A stretch of DNA of 64,000 nucleotides from an uncultured Eubacterium sp. (GTDB lineage Bacteria; Bacillota; Clostridia; Lachnospirales; Lachnospiraceae), in the NCBI GenBank assembly GCA_934322085.1, contig CAKRGF010000008.1, positions 7,568 to 71,567 on the forward strand. The letters are read 5' to 3'. Below, in pieces: positions 35,637 to 43,423 of this stretch. Below the pieces are notes generated by a model, which ran no database searches, had not been told where the DNA came from, and was given only the letters and a program-made list of their open reading frames with translations. How positions within the stretch are numbered: position 1 is the first letter of the stretch; every line of letters begins with the position of its first letter. The translations under genes were made by a program, and so were the position numbers.

Positions 35637-36202
35637 TTTTCAAAACCTACCTCAAATGCTTTTTGGTTGATTTCAACGGTTTTTGGCGGAACAGTGTTCG
35701 CAATAACATCTAACCACTGCTGTTTGTCAAAGTCCATATTTTTCGCTGCCACACCAATAATAATGGTGTTAAATACGCGGGAATTGCCAAGTTTTTTCGC
35801 CTCATCCATCGCATCAATCGAAACCACTTTGTGGTCTTTTTTCAGTGTATCCAAAATATTCTCCGGATATTCAGCCACACCGGTCACAACCGTCATCGGA
35901 TCCATGCGCTGGTCATTGACAATCATAACACCATCTTTTTTCAAAAAGTGTGCATAGCGCATTGCTTCTAATTTTTCAAAAGCAATCAGCACATCTGCCT
36001 GTCCTTCTTCTACAATCGGCTCATATACTTTGTCACCGTAGCGGACAAACGTAACAACGCTTCCGCCTCGCTGTGCCATACCATGAACCTCGCTCAGTTT
36101 TACATCAAAGCCTCCCGCTTTAATAATCCCACCTAAAATGCGGCTGGTAAGGAGTGTTCCCTGACCACCTACACCTACAATCATTATATTTTTTGTTTCC
36201 AT
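35633..36202 (-). CDS. iorB: Indolepyruvate:ferredoxin oxidoreductase, beta subunit
   Basis: 189 residues. Gamma-type 2-oxoacid oxidoreductase domain with IMIVGVGGQGTLLTSRILGGII at the N-terminus, KLSEVHGMAQRGGSVVTFVRYG and NTIIIGVAAKN. Works with IorA to oxidise aryl pyruvates from transaminated Trp, Tyr and Phe to aryl-acetyl-CoA, reducing ferredoxin. iorA lies 21 bp upstream, the amidohydrolase overlaps downstream. AACGGAGGA is the SD. Confidence 0.94.
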   Translation of the reverse strand: METKNIMIVGVGGQGTLLTSRILGGIIKAGGFDVKLSEVHGMAQRGGSVVTFVRYGDKVYEPIVEEGQADVLIAFEKLEAMRYAHFLKKDGVMIVNDQRMDPMTVVTGVAEYPENILDTLKKDHKVVSIDAMDEAKKLGNSRVFNTIIIGVAAKNMDFDKQQWLDVIANTVPPKTVEINQKAFEVGFEK

Positions 36203-36223
36203 GAATCAATTCCTCCGTTTTGC

Positions 36224-37963
36224 TTAGCGTGCCACACAATCAATAGCGTCAAACTTACACAACTGTTTGCAAAGTCCACAGCCATTACACATCGTCTCAT
36301 CAATTGCAATCGTTCCATCTTCGTTTTTCGTAAGTGCCGGACATCCCGGTTTCAGACACATACCGCATTTCTTACATTTATCGGAAAGCGGCACACACTT
36401 ATTCGGGAACTTCACGCCCTTAAGAAGTGCACATGGTGCGCAGGCAATAATTACGGAAACTTCATCTTTTGCCACTTCTTCTTTAATTGTCTTCTCCATC
36501 GCTGCCAAATCAAATGCATTGACTTCCGTTACATTTTTTACACCAATGGATTTACACAAGTTGTAAATGCTGATTGCCGGTACTACATCGCCCTGCAGTG
36601 TTTTTCCGGTTGCCGCATGGTCCTGATGTCCGGTCATACCGGTTGTGGAGTTGTCCATAATGATAACGGTTCCGGTTCCCTGATTATAAACCATGTTAAT
36701 CAGCGAATTAACACCGGTGTGCATAAAGGTCGAATCACCAATTACAGCTACCCAGTTTTTAATATAATCTTTGCCGTGTGCCATTTCCATACCATGAAGG
36801 GTTGAAATACTGGCACCCATGCAGACCGTTGTATCAATAACATTCAACGGAGCTACCGCACCAAGTGTATAACATCCGATGTCACCGGCTGCGTGAATTT
36901 TCAATTTATTCAGTACAGAGAATGTACTTCTGTGCGGACATCCCGGACACAAAATCGGCGGACGTGCCGGAAGGTTCGGATATGGTTTTGTCTCAACATT
37001 CTGTCCCAATACTTTCTCACGCAAAAGGTTCGCACTGTACTCTCCCTGACGGGTAAAGATTTCCTTGCCAATGCACTCAATGCCCCAGGCTTTTACCTGC
37101 TCTTCGATTACCGGCTCCAATTCCTCAAATATGTAAAGTTTGTCTACCTTTTTTGCAAACTCTTCAATCAATTTTTTCGGAAGCGGATATACCATACCAA
37201 GTTTTAACACAGATGCCTGTGGAAATACTTCCTTCACATACTGGTAAGGAATACCACTGGTAATGAAACCAATGGATGTATCGTTATATTCTGCTTTGTT
37301 AATTGCAAAATCAGAACCATCTTTCTCTAAGCGGTTCATGCGGTCTTCCACATGAAGATGACGCTTAATCGCATTACCCGGCATCATAACATTTTTCCCC
37401 GGATTTCTCTCATATGGTTTATCTGCCGGCTCCACACGGTCTTCCAATACAACAGGTCCCTGTGAATGTGCCAGTCTGGTTGTCGTGCGAAGAATTACCG
37501 GTGTGTCATATTCCTCACTGATTCGGTAAGCTTCTTTGACAAAATCTTTTGCTTCCTGGCTGTCGGACGGCTCCAAAACCGGTACCAGTGCAGCGCGTGC
37601 TACACAGCGGGTATCCTGCTCGTTCTGGGAACTGTAAAGTCCCGGATCATCCGCTACAACCATCATAAGACCGCCATTTGCTCCAATATAAGAAGCGGTA
37701 TACAATGGGTCACTCGCCACATTTAACCCTACATGCTTCATCGATGCCATTGCGCGGACACCGCTGATGGATGCGCCAATTGCCACCTCAGTAGCAACTT
37801 TCTCGTTCGGCGACCATTCGCAGTAAATATCGTCATACTGTACCAGATTCTCGCTAATCTCCGTACTCGGTGTTCCCGGATAAGCAGCTGATACTTTTAC
37901 CCCGGCTTCATAAGCACCACGGGCAATCGCTTCATTTCCTAACATAATCTTCTGTTTCGCCAT
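36224..37963 (-). CDS. iorA: Indolepyruvate:ferredoxin oxidoreductase, alpha subunit
   Basis: 579 residues. N-terminal pyrimidine-binding half (KIMLGNEAIARGAYEAGVKVSAAYPGTPSTEI), a middle domain, the TPP-binding half with GDIGCYTLGAVAPLNVIDT and the GDSTFMHTGVNSLINMVYNQG motif, and a C-terminal 2x[4Fe-4S] ferredoxin domain (CKKCGMCLKPGC and CNGCGLCKQLC). The start is not certain: the AGGAGG sits 12 bases before the chosen ATG and directly abuts an ATG four codons upstream; the frame stays open to a TTG at 38014. I selected MAKQKIMLGN as the usual family beginning. Cytoplasmic, feeds ferredoxin and therefore hydrogenase or Rnf-type systems. Confidence 0.93.
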   Translation of the reverse strand: MAKQKIMLGNEAIARGAYEAGVKVSAAYPGTPSTEISENLVQYDDIYCEWSPNEKVATEVAIGASISGVRAMASMKHVGLNVASDPLYTASYIGANGGLMMVVADDPGLYSSQNEQDTRCVARAALVPVLEPSDSQEAKDFVKEAYRISEEYDTPVILRTTTRLAHSQGPVVLEDRVEPADKPYERNPGKNVMMPGNAIKRHLHVEDRMNRLEKDGSDFAINKAEYNDTSIGFITSGIPYQYVKEVFPQASVLKLGMVYPLPKKLIEEFAKKVDKLYIFEELEPVIEEQVKAWGIECIGKEIFTRQGEYSANLLREKVLGQNVETKPYPNLPARPPILCPGCPHRSTFSVLNKLKIHAAGDIGCYTLGAVAPLNVIDTTVCMGASISTLHGMEMAHGKDYIKNWVAVIGDSTFMHTGVNSLINMVYNQGTGTVIIMDNSTTGMTGHQDHAATGKTLQGDVVPAISIYNLCKSIGVKNVTEVNAFDLAAMEKTIKEEVAKDEVSVIIACAPCALLKGVKFPNKCVPLSDKCKKCGMCLKPGCPALTKNEDGTIAIDETMCNGCGLCKQLCKFDAIDCVAR

Positions 37964-38066
37964 GTCTGTTTTCATCCTCCTAGTTGTTTGTCCTTGGTTT
38001 AGCTCCTCTGCCAAACCCTAATGATACTATTCTATCACATTTGCTCATAAATGGGAAATTATTTCA

Positions 38067-38984
38067 TTATCTTTTCAGATAAACGTTCTTCTGATTATTA
38101 CCCACATTTTCAACCTGAAGTGCGCGGATGGAGTGCACCAGCTTCTGAAACGTTGCATATCCCAATTTCTTCACCTTGAAATTTGGGAAATGGTCATACA
38201 CCTTCTGCGCCAGCTGCCCAATATCAATTCCTGTGACGCCCGCCTTTTTCACCGTATCAACCATAAATTGTTCCACTTCTTTGGCATCATTTTTCAAAAT
38301 CACCTGAATGCTGGTATGATTTCTCTTCAATTCAAAATTATCCAAATCCTCAATAAATCTCGACAGCGAACTATAACCATAATTTCTCACGTCAAAATCG
38401 GAATATTTTTTCACAAGGGCACTTCCAATTTCACCAAGTCCCGTATCTTTTCCATTGTTTTCGTTTGTCGTAATAACTTCCAAAACAGCATCCGAAATTT
38501 TCTTTTTGGAAACAGCATTTTTCTTTTCCTTTTTATTTTCCTCTTTGTCACCCTCAAGTAAAAGCTCAATATTCGTAAATACCGAGCATGCACCACGGAA
38601 TGATTTCGGCGTCTTGCTCTCGCCCATGCCAATCACTTCCATGCCGGATTCCCGCAGACGGCTCGCTAATCTCGTAAAGTCACCGTCCGACGACACAATG
38701 CAGAATCCCTCTACATTTCCTGCATATAAAATGTCCATCGCATCAATAATCAGCGCCGAATCCGTCGCATTTTTCCCTGTCGTATTGCGAAACTGCTGAA
38801 TCGGCGTAATCGACCGCTCCGCCAGTTCGCTTTTCCATTTGTTCATGTGGTAGTCGGTAAAATCGCCGTAAATACGTCGATACGTCGCCACCCCATGCCT
38901 TGTCATTTCATCTAGAATACTGTCAATGTATTTTGCTGATATATTGTCTGAATCAATCAGCAATGCAAACCGTTTGTCACTCAT
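38067..38984 (-). CDS. NYN-domain (PIN-like) protein with LOTUS/OST-HTH domains
   Basis: 305 residues. The N-terminal ~150 residues form a NYN/PIN-like ribonuclease fold: FALLIDSDNIS with the first acidic pair, KNATDSALIIDAMDILY, and VSSDGDFTRLASRLRESGMEVIGMG. These acidic residues match the active centre of the MARF1/LabA class. An acidic-basic linker follows, then OST-HTH/LOTUS-like segments at ~160-236 (LGEIGSALVKKYSDFDVRNYGYSSLSRFIEDLDNFEL) and ~248-303 (IDIGQLAQKVYDHFPNFKVKKLGYATFQKLVHSI). LOTUS domains bind RNA G-quadruplex or dsRNA in other proteins. A role in RNA turnover is inferred. It stands alone between iorA and cvpA. Confidence 0.87.
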   Translation of the reverse strand: MSDKRFALLIDSDNISAKYIDSILDEMTRHGVATYRRIYGDFTDYHMNKWKSELAERSITPIQQFRNTTGKNATDSALIIDAMDILYAGNVEGFCIVSSDGDFTRLASRLRESGMEVIGMGESKTPKSFRGACSVFTNIELLLEGDKEENKKEKKNAVSKKKISDAVLEVITTNENNGKDTGLGEIGSALVKKYSDFDVRNYGYSSLSRFIEDLDNFELKRNHTSIQVILKNDAKEVEQFMVDTVKKAGVTGIDIGQLAQKVYDHFPNFKVKKLGYATFQKLVHSIRALQVENVGNNQKNVYLKR

Positions 38985-39025
38985 ACCCTGCTCTTCCTTT
39001 CCAGACTTTTCAAATATGTATTTTT

Positions 39026-39520
39026 TTAAAACAACGTGGGAAATTGAAACTTTTTCAATACATAACTCATCGGGTCAAATTTCTGAATCGTGCGGAGAAT
39101 TTCACTCTGCTTTGCACACTCCGAAATCTCTCTGCACCACGCTACATCCTGAAACGCTCCTATCACCGCCAATAAAACCCAGATTAAAATGATTCCAATA
39201 CAAGCACCAAAAACAGCACCACCCAGCCGGTTTACCGTTTTCAGCACCGGTATGTGGTCTACTAATTTGAGCACACGGACCACAATTCCCACGACAATCA
39301 CTGCCACAAGAAGCGCAATTACATACGCCGCACCGCTTTGCACTTCGGAATTTGCCGCGAACAGTGGTTTTAGAACCGGCACCAAAATCATCGTAAGAAC
39401 AAGCACCACAACCATCCGCAAAAGTGAAAACACTTTTAATAAAAGTCCCTTATGAACGCCATCCAGTATGCACACCAAAAAGATTCCGGCGGCAATCAGT
39501 TCCACAAGTGTTGTACTCAT
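39026..39520 (-). CDS. CvpA-family membrane protein
   Basis: 164 residues, four predicted membrane helices. The family pattern is visible in LVELIAAGIFLVCILDGVHKGLLLKVFSLL at the N-terminus and LGGAVFGACIGIILIWVLL near residue 110. CvpA was named after colicin V production in E. coli, and Firmicutes homologues are linked to envelope stress and septation, with no assigned reaction. The ATG at 39518-39520 follows GAAAGGAAAAG and lies 13 bp after the DUF5711-like gene, hence likely one transcript. Confidence 0.8.
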   Translation of the reverse strand: MSTTLVELIAAGIFLVCILDGVHKGLLLKVFSLLRMVVVLVLTMILVPVLKPLFAANSEVQSGAAYVIALLVAVIVVGIVVRVLKLVDHIPVLKTVNRLGGAVFGACIGIILIWVLLAVIGAFQDVAWCREISECAKQSEILRTIQKFDPMSYVLKKFQFPTLF

Positions 39521-39533
39521 GTCTTTTCCTTTC

Positions 39534-40682
39534 TCATTTCGTCTGCAATCGTATTTTCTGTATCGTCGATGAATCAATCAGCGTATAAACCTGTCCGTCC
39601 GATGTCGGATACACCGCATCAATCTCCTGCTCAAAATGATAATCAAATTTGTCGTGTCCATTGGTTCTCAAAATATTGCAGGAACGGTTTCCCGTAAAAA
39701 TAATTTCATCTCCGTACATTTCCATATCTGCATATTCATAAGAAATGTCCTGCTGCATTTTTTCCCTGCCGGACAAATCATACAAATTTAATGTTTGTTT
39801 TTTTGCATTTCCCTCTTTTTGCAGGACAAAAGCTAACGCATCATCCCCCACAGCAAGGCTCTTGATTGAATCCGAAAATGTTTTTTCCACAACAACTTCC
39901 GGCTGTTTCATCTGCCCAAAAATGGAATACCCCTTTTCGTGGGCAACCAGCACTTCATCATCCGATACAAATTCAACATCGGCAATCATCTTGTTTCCAA
40001 ATGACTTTCCGCCTACCAATGTATTTTTGTCCTGTCCAACTTCCGTAAAATTGTAAAAGCTGACTTTCGTTTCAAAATCACTGCTGCCCGCTATCATATA
40101 AGAAGTGACAACACTTTTTCCATCCGGTGAAATATCAAAATCAAGCGGATATCCCTCCTCTGAAACATTCGTCGGGATTTCCACCAATAAGCTCTCCGCA
40201 TTACTGTACGGATTATAAATGTTTAAAACATTCGAATCCTTATCCTGCAGAAGAATGGCAACAACACCCTGTCTTGCCACTTTCGCACGCACAATTGGAA
40301 GGCTCGTCTCAACGGTAACGCCCTCATCTTTTCCGTTATAAATATAACACTGTTTACCGCTCACATCAGCAACCGATACATAATCGCCGCACACATCCAC
40401 CTGTGGCTGCTTCATTTCATAGCCGCCATTCCACAGACTTTTCCCTTCGTTATTAATCTCGCTGATACCACTGCGGCTGTATTTGAGAATATTTCCATTA
40501 TGATATCGGTAATTCACATTATTGCTGTCACTGCGGTTTACTTTACTTTTTACCTCATATCCGCGGTAACACCGGTTTCCATATAAATAAGAAGCCACAC
40601 CAAAGCCACCGGCAACAAGCATCAGCCCCAGAATCACCAGACACACAATCCATTTCTGCTTATTTTTCAACAAGTTTTTCAT
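39534..40682 (-). CDS. Membrane-anchored beta-propeller-like protein (DUF5711-like)
   Basis: 382 residues. A basic start and a single transmembrane helix (~12-34), then an external part of repetitive beta strands with WD/PQQ-like rhythm: YRYHNGNILKYSRSGISEINNEG, YVSVADVSGKQCYIYN, LDFDISPDGKSVVTSY, VEFVSDDEVLVAHEKGYSIFG, VGDDALAFVLQKEG, YGDEIIFTGNRSCNIL. I believe this is the family called DUF5711, which is typical of Lachnospiraceae; the assignment is from memory of the pattern. No catalytic motif is visible. It lies between the pseudo-JAMM gene and cvpA. Own promoter candidate at 40740-40769. Confidence 0.7.
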   Translation of the reverse strand: MKNLLKNKQKWIVCLVILGLMLVAGGFGVASYLYGNRCYRGYEVKSKVNRSDSNNVNYRYHNGNILKYSRSGISEINNEGKSLWNGGYEMKQPQVDVCGDYVSVADVSGKQCYIYNGKDEGVTVETSLPIVRAKVARQGVVAILLQDKDSNVLNIYNPYSNAESLLVEIPTNVSEEGYPLDFDISPDGKSVVTSYMIAGSSDFETKVSFYNFTEVGQDKNTLVGGKSFGNKMIADVEFVSDDEVLVAHEKGYSIFGQMKQPEVVVEKTFSDSIKSLAVGDDALAFVLQKEGNAKKQTLNLYDLSGREKMQQDISYEYADMEMYGDEIIFTGNRSCNILRTNGHDKFDYHFEQEIDAVYPTSDGQVYTLIDSSTIQKIRLQTK

Positions 40683-40739
40683 TTTCTACCCTTCTTGCTC
40701 GTACTCGAATCGAAAAATTCTCTGATTACGGTAACTCAT

Positions 40740-40769
40740 ATTATAGCATAGAAAAGAATTATTGTGCAA
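40740..40769 (-). promoter_or_regulatory. Candidate promoter of the DUF5711-like/cvpA pair
   Basis: Minus strand TTGCAC (40764-40769), 18 bp, TATAAT (40740-40745), about 58 bp before the start codon. It overlaps the last codons of the JAMM-like gene. Confidence 0.6.
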
Positions 40770-41691
40770 CGCCATTTTGCGCAGGTGCCGAAGGCACGGG
40801 CGTCGGTGAAACACTCGGCACTGCCGTGGCCTCCTGTGTTGGCGGAACCGTTGTCGGGCACGGCGTAAGCTTTGCTTTCTGCGTCTCCACAATCGTCTTG
40901 TCCTGATTTGCGGGATGCGACTGATTCATCGTCTGGATTGTATTCAACTGCTGCTTCACCTGATTGAGTGCTGACTGATTCTGCATCAGTACAACAAACG
41001 CAAACACGACAATCAATGCGGTCACCGCCGCTATGCCATATCCCATATGTACTTCTTTCTGTTTTTTCTTTGTCCGAAATTTTTCTTTTTCCTCCATAAT
41101 GCCGCGGATATTTCTCACCACGCGGTCGTCTTCCTGCTCCACAATGTGAACATGACGATTATTTTCCCTCTCCATATAGTGAAGCATTTCCGGATTTTTT
41201 TCATAATAGATATAGTAGCCTTTTTGTTTTTCTAACTGTCCGCTGCGATACAAAAAGAAACTATCTTCTCCATCTGTCTCATCATAAAGGTATAATACTT
41301 TATCCCTTTTTTCAAAATTCAGTTTATGCATCTGAAGAAGCTGCCCCGCTTGATTGACAGAAAATCCCTGGCAGCTGTAAAACCAACCGACAATTTCCAA
41401 ATCCGTAAAATTTTCCTTCATTTCCGAATAAATGTAATCCCAGTCTTCATCGGTAAGTTTCGGACCGCTCCGCCCTGCAAAATTATGAATTTCCACGACA
41501 CCTGAAATCTGGTAAATCTTCTCCCCGTCACATATCAGGCTCGTACCCAAAAGCACTGCTGCCTTTTCCATCCCATGACTTTGCTCTGCCAGACGTTTTA
41601 CAAAACGAATGACATAATCTTCCATATAAATTCGTCCCCGCCCCGGAATCTCTCCAATCTGCCGAACACTTTTTGGTTTTGTCCACTGCAT
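40759..41691 (-). CDS. Membrane protein with a JAMM/MPN-like domain that lacks the metal ligands
   Basis: 310 residues. Residues ~15-175 resemble an MPN/JAB domain: strand VLLGTSLICDGEKIYQISGVVEIHN, helix region WDYIYSEMKENF, and EIVGWFYSCQGFS (99-111) in the place of the JAMM motif VGWYHSHPGF. The two metal-binding His are replaced by Tyr and Cys, so peptidase or deubiquitinase-like activity is not expected. One transmembrane helix (~217-236) follows a basic linker, then a short coiled coil and an extracellular Pro/Thr/Val tail. MPN domain inside, tail outside is predicted. AGGGAGGAC SD. I recognise the fold only from this motif, so the family call is tentative. Confidence 0.6.
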   Translation of the reverse strand: MQWTKPKSVRQIGEIPGRGRIYMEDYVIRFVKRLAEQSHGMEKAAVLLGTSLICDGEKIYQISGVVEIHNFAGRSGPKLTDEDWDYIYSEMKENFTDLEIVGWFYSCQGFSVNQAGQLLQMHKLNFEKRDKVLYLYDETDGEDSFFLYRSGQLEKQKGYYIYYEKNPEMLHYMERENNRHVHIVEQEDDRVVRNIRGIMEEKEKFRTKKKQKEVHMGYGIAAVTALIVVFAFVVLMQNQSALNQVKQQLNTIQTMNQSHPANQDKTIVETQKAKLTPCPTTVPPTQEATAVPSVSPTPVPSAPAQNGVAQ

Positions 41692-41903
41692 GACTTGTCC
41701 TCCCTTTATTGTTTTTTCTCAATCGACAGTTTTATCATATCACGCTTTGAGAGCGGATTTTGTCGATTCAGAACCCGAGAACAACTTTTATTGAAGTTTT
41801 TTTCGCATGATTTTTGGAAATAATGAGAATACTTTTGTTAGGATGCCCGGTTTTCAAAGCCAATAGGCGTTCTTTACCAAACAACACAGAAAGGTTTTTT
41901 ATT

Positions 41904-42479
41904 ATGGCAGAATATTTTAATCCCGGCGAAAGCCGTTCCTTATTTAATTTTACTACATCACTTCAGAATTTATTAGAGAAAAAGAATTACCATTCACGCG
42001 ACATCGTCCTTATCTGCATCGGCTCCGACCGCGCCACCGGCGACTGCTTAGGTCCGATTGTCGGTCATAAATTAGCACGTTTTTGCAGTACACATAAAAA
42101 CAGCCTCCATCTTTTCGGCACGCTGGAACAGCCCATCCATGCCAAAAATCTGGAAGCCACTTTACAATTCATTCATTCCTGTTACAAAAACGCACTGATT
42201 ATCGCAATTGACGCATCTCTCGGTGTCGTCGAGCACGTCGGCTACATCACGTTAGGCGAGGGAGCGCTCTGTCCCGGCGTCGGCGTTGATAAAAATCTTC
42301 CGGAAGTAGGCGATATTTTCATCACCGGCATTGTCAATCTTTCCGGATTCGGAAGCCAGATGCTGCTGCAGACAACACATTTGAATCTCGTCATGCAGCT
42401 TGCTGATTTCATCAGTCTCGGACTGTTTCGGTGTCTTATGCACTCACAGCTCCGTTCTTCCCTCAAGTGCGCGGAATAA
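41904..42479 (+). CDS. yyaC: Sporulation protein YyaC, GPR-like
   Basis: 191 residues. Matches the YyaC family, which is related to the germination protease GPR: IVLICIGSDRATGDCLGPIVGHKLARF, LFGTLEQPIHAKNLEATL, IIAIDASLGVVEHVGYITLGEGALCPGVGVDKNLPEVGDIFITGIVN. In Bacillus it is forespore expressed. The ATG at 41904 with GAAAGG upstream was chosen; a longer open frame begins at 41814 without support. The last 36 bases overlap the 3' end of recR on the other strand. The gene hints that the organism can sporulate. Confidence 0.88.
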   Translation: MAEYFNPGESRSLFNFTTSLQNLLEKKNYHSRDIVLICIGSDRATGDCLGPIVGHKLARFCSTHKNSLHLFGTLEQPIHAKNLEATLQFIHSCYKNALIIAIDASLGVVEHVGYITLGEGALCPGVGVDKNLPEVGDIFITGIVNLSGFGSQMLLQTTHLNLVMQLADFISLGLFRCLMHSQLRSSLKCAE

Positions 42480-43043
42480 TGTCATTTCGTCAATAAATTC
42501 AAGCGCACCGCCAACCGGAACTCCGCTGGCAATCCGGGTTACTTTAATTCCCGCCTGTTTGACATATTTACTAATCCAAAGCGCTGTTGCCTCTCCTTCC
42601 ACCGTGGAATTTGTCGCAATGATAACTTCTTTGATATCTTCCCGTTGAAGGCGCTGCAGCAGTTCTTTGAGTTTTAAGTTCTCCGGCTGCACACCAACCA
42701 TCGGATTCACCGCACCGTGAAGTACATGGTACACGCCCTTGTACTGTCCGGTTTTCTCATAAGCCGCCAAATCACTTGGTTCCTCGACTACCATAATCGT
42801 CTGGTGGTCTCTTTTTTCGTCCGCACATACCTGACACAATTCCTGGTCAGACAAATTAAAACATTCTTTGCAAAAACAAATCTTCTGCTTTGCCGTCAAT
42901 ATACTGTCCGCTAAATGTTTCACGCGTGCTTCCGGCAGATTTAAAATATGCAGTGCCAGCCGCTGCGCTGACTTCGGACCAATGTTTGGCAGACTTGCCA
43001 ATTCTTCGATTAAATTTGTAATCGACTCACTATAATACTTCAT
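42444..43043 (-). CDS. recR: Recombination mediator RecR
   Basis: 199 residues. The helix-hairpin-helix (ELASLPNIGPKSAQRLALHIL), the four-Cys zinc finger (CFCKECFNLSDQELCQVC), and the Toprim domain (ICVVE-like IMVVEEPSDLAAYEKTGQYKGVYHVLHGAVNPM) are all in order. RecR with RecF/RecO loads RecA on SSB-coated gaps. The ATG overlaps the ybaB stop as TAATG, completing the usual dnaX-ybaB-recR operon. Convergent overlap with yyaC at the 3' end. Confidence 0.97.
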   Translation of the reverse strand: MKYYSESITNLIEELASLPNIGPKSAQRLALHILNLPEARVKHLADSILTAKQKICFCKECFNLSDQELCQVCADEKRDHQTIMVVEEPSDLAAYEKTGQYKGVYHVLHGAVNPMVGVQPENLKLKELLQRLQREDIKEVIIATNSTVEGEATALWISKYVKQAGIKVTRIASGVPVGGALEFIDEMTLFRALEGRTEL

Positions 43044-43393
43044 TAGAATGGGAAGCCTCCGCCAAGGTTCAATCCGCCAGTCAATGCTTCCATGGATTTT
43101 GCGCTGTCTTCTTCAAGCTGGCGCAATGCCTCATTCGTTGCTGCCACAATCAAATCCTCTAACATTTCAATATCATCCGGGTCAACAACTTCTTCGCTCA
43201 ATTTTACGGAAAGAACTTCTTTTTTACCGGAAACTTTTACCGTAACGGCACCGCCGCCGGCTGTCGCTTCATACTCTTTTTCTTCCATCTCTTTTTGTGT
43301 TACTTCCATCTGACGCTGCATCTTCTGCGCCTGCTTCATCAAATTATTCATGTTCCCCGGCATTCCGCCCTGAAATCCACCTCTTCTTGCCAT
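43043..43393 (-). CDS. ybaB: YbaB/EbfC nucleoid-associated protein
   Basis: 116 residues. A flexible Gly/Met/Asn-rich head ([28 protein letters not shown]) precedes the conserved core [50 protein letters not shown]. Small dimeric DNA-binding protein usually encoded between dnaX and recR, as here. Head region is Gly-rich, C-terminus ends LNLGGGFPF, both common in Clostridia. Confidence 0.95.
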   Translation of the reverse strand: MARRGGFQGGMPGNMNNLMKQAQKMQRQMEVTQKEMEEKEYEATAGGGAVTVKVSGKKEVLSVKLSEEVVDPDDIEMLEDLIVAATNEALRQLEEDSAKSMEALTGGLNLGGGFPF

Positions 43394-43423
43394 TTTTCTT
43401 CTTCCTTTCTTTTTCTATGTCGG

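Noticed and set aside
40686..40892. Arg-rich 68-codon frame at the end of the JAMM-like gene
   Set aside because: Shadow of the Pro/Thr-rich tail coding sequence in another frame.
41814..41903. N-terminal extension of yyaC
   Set aside because: No SD for the upstream codons; the family N-terminus fits the ATG at 41904.
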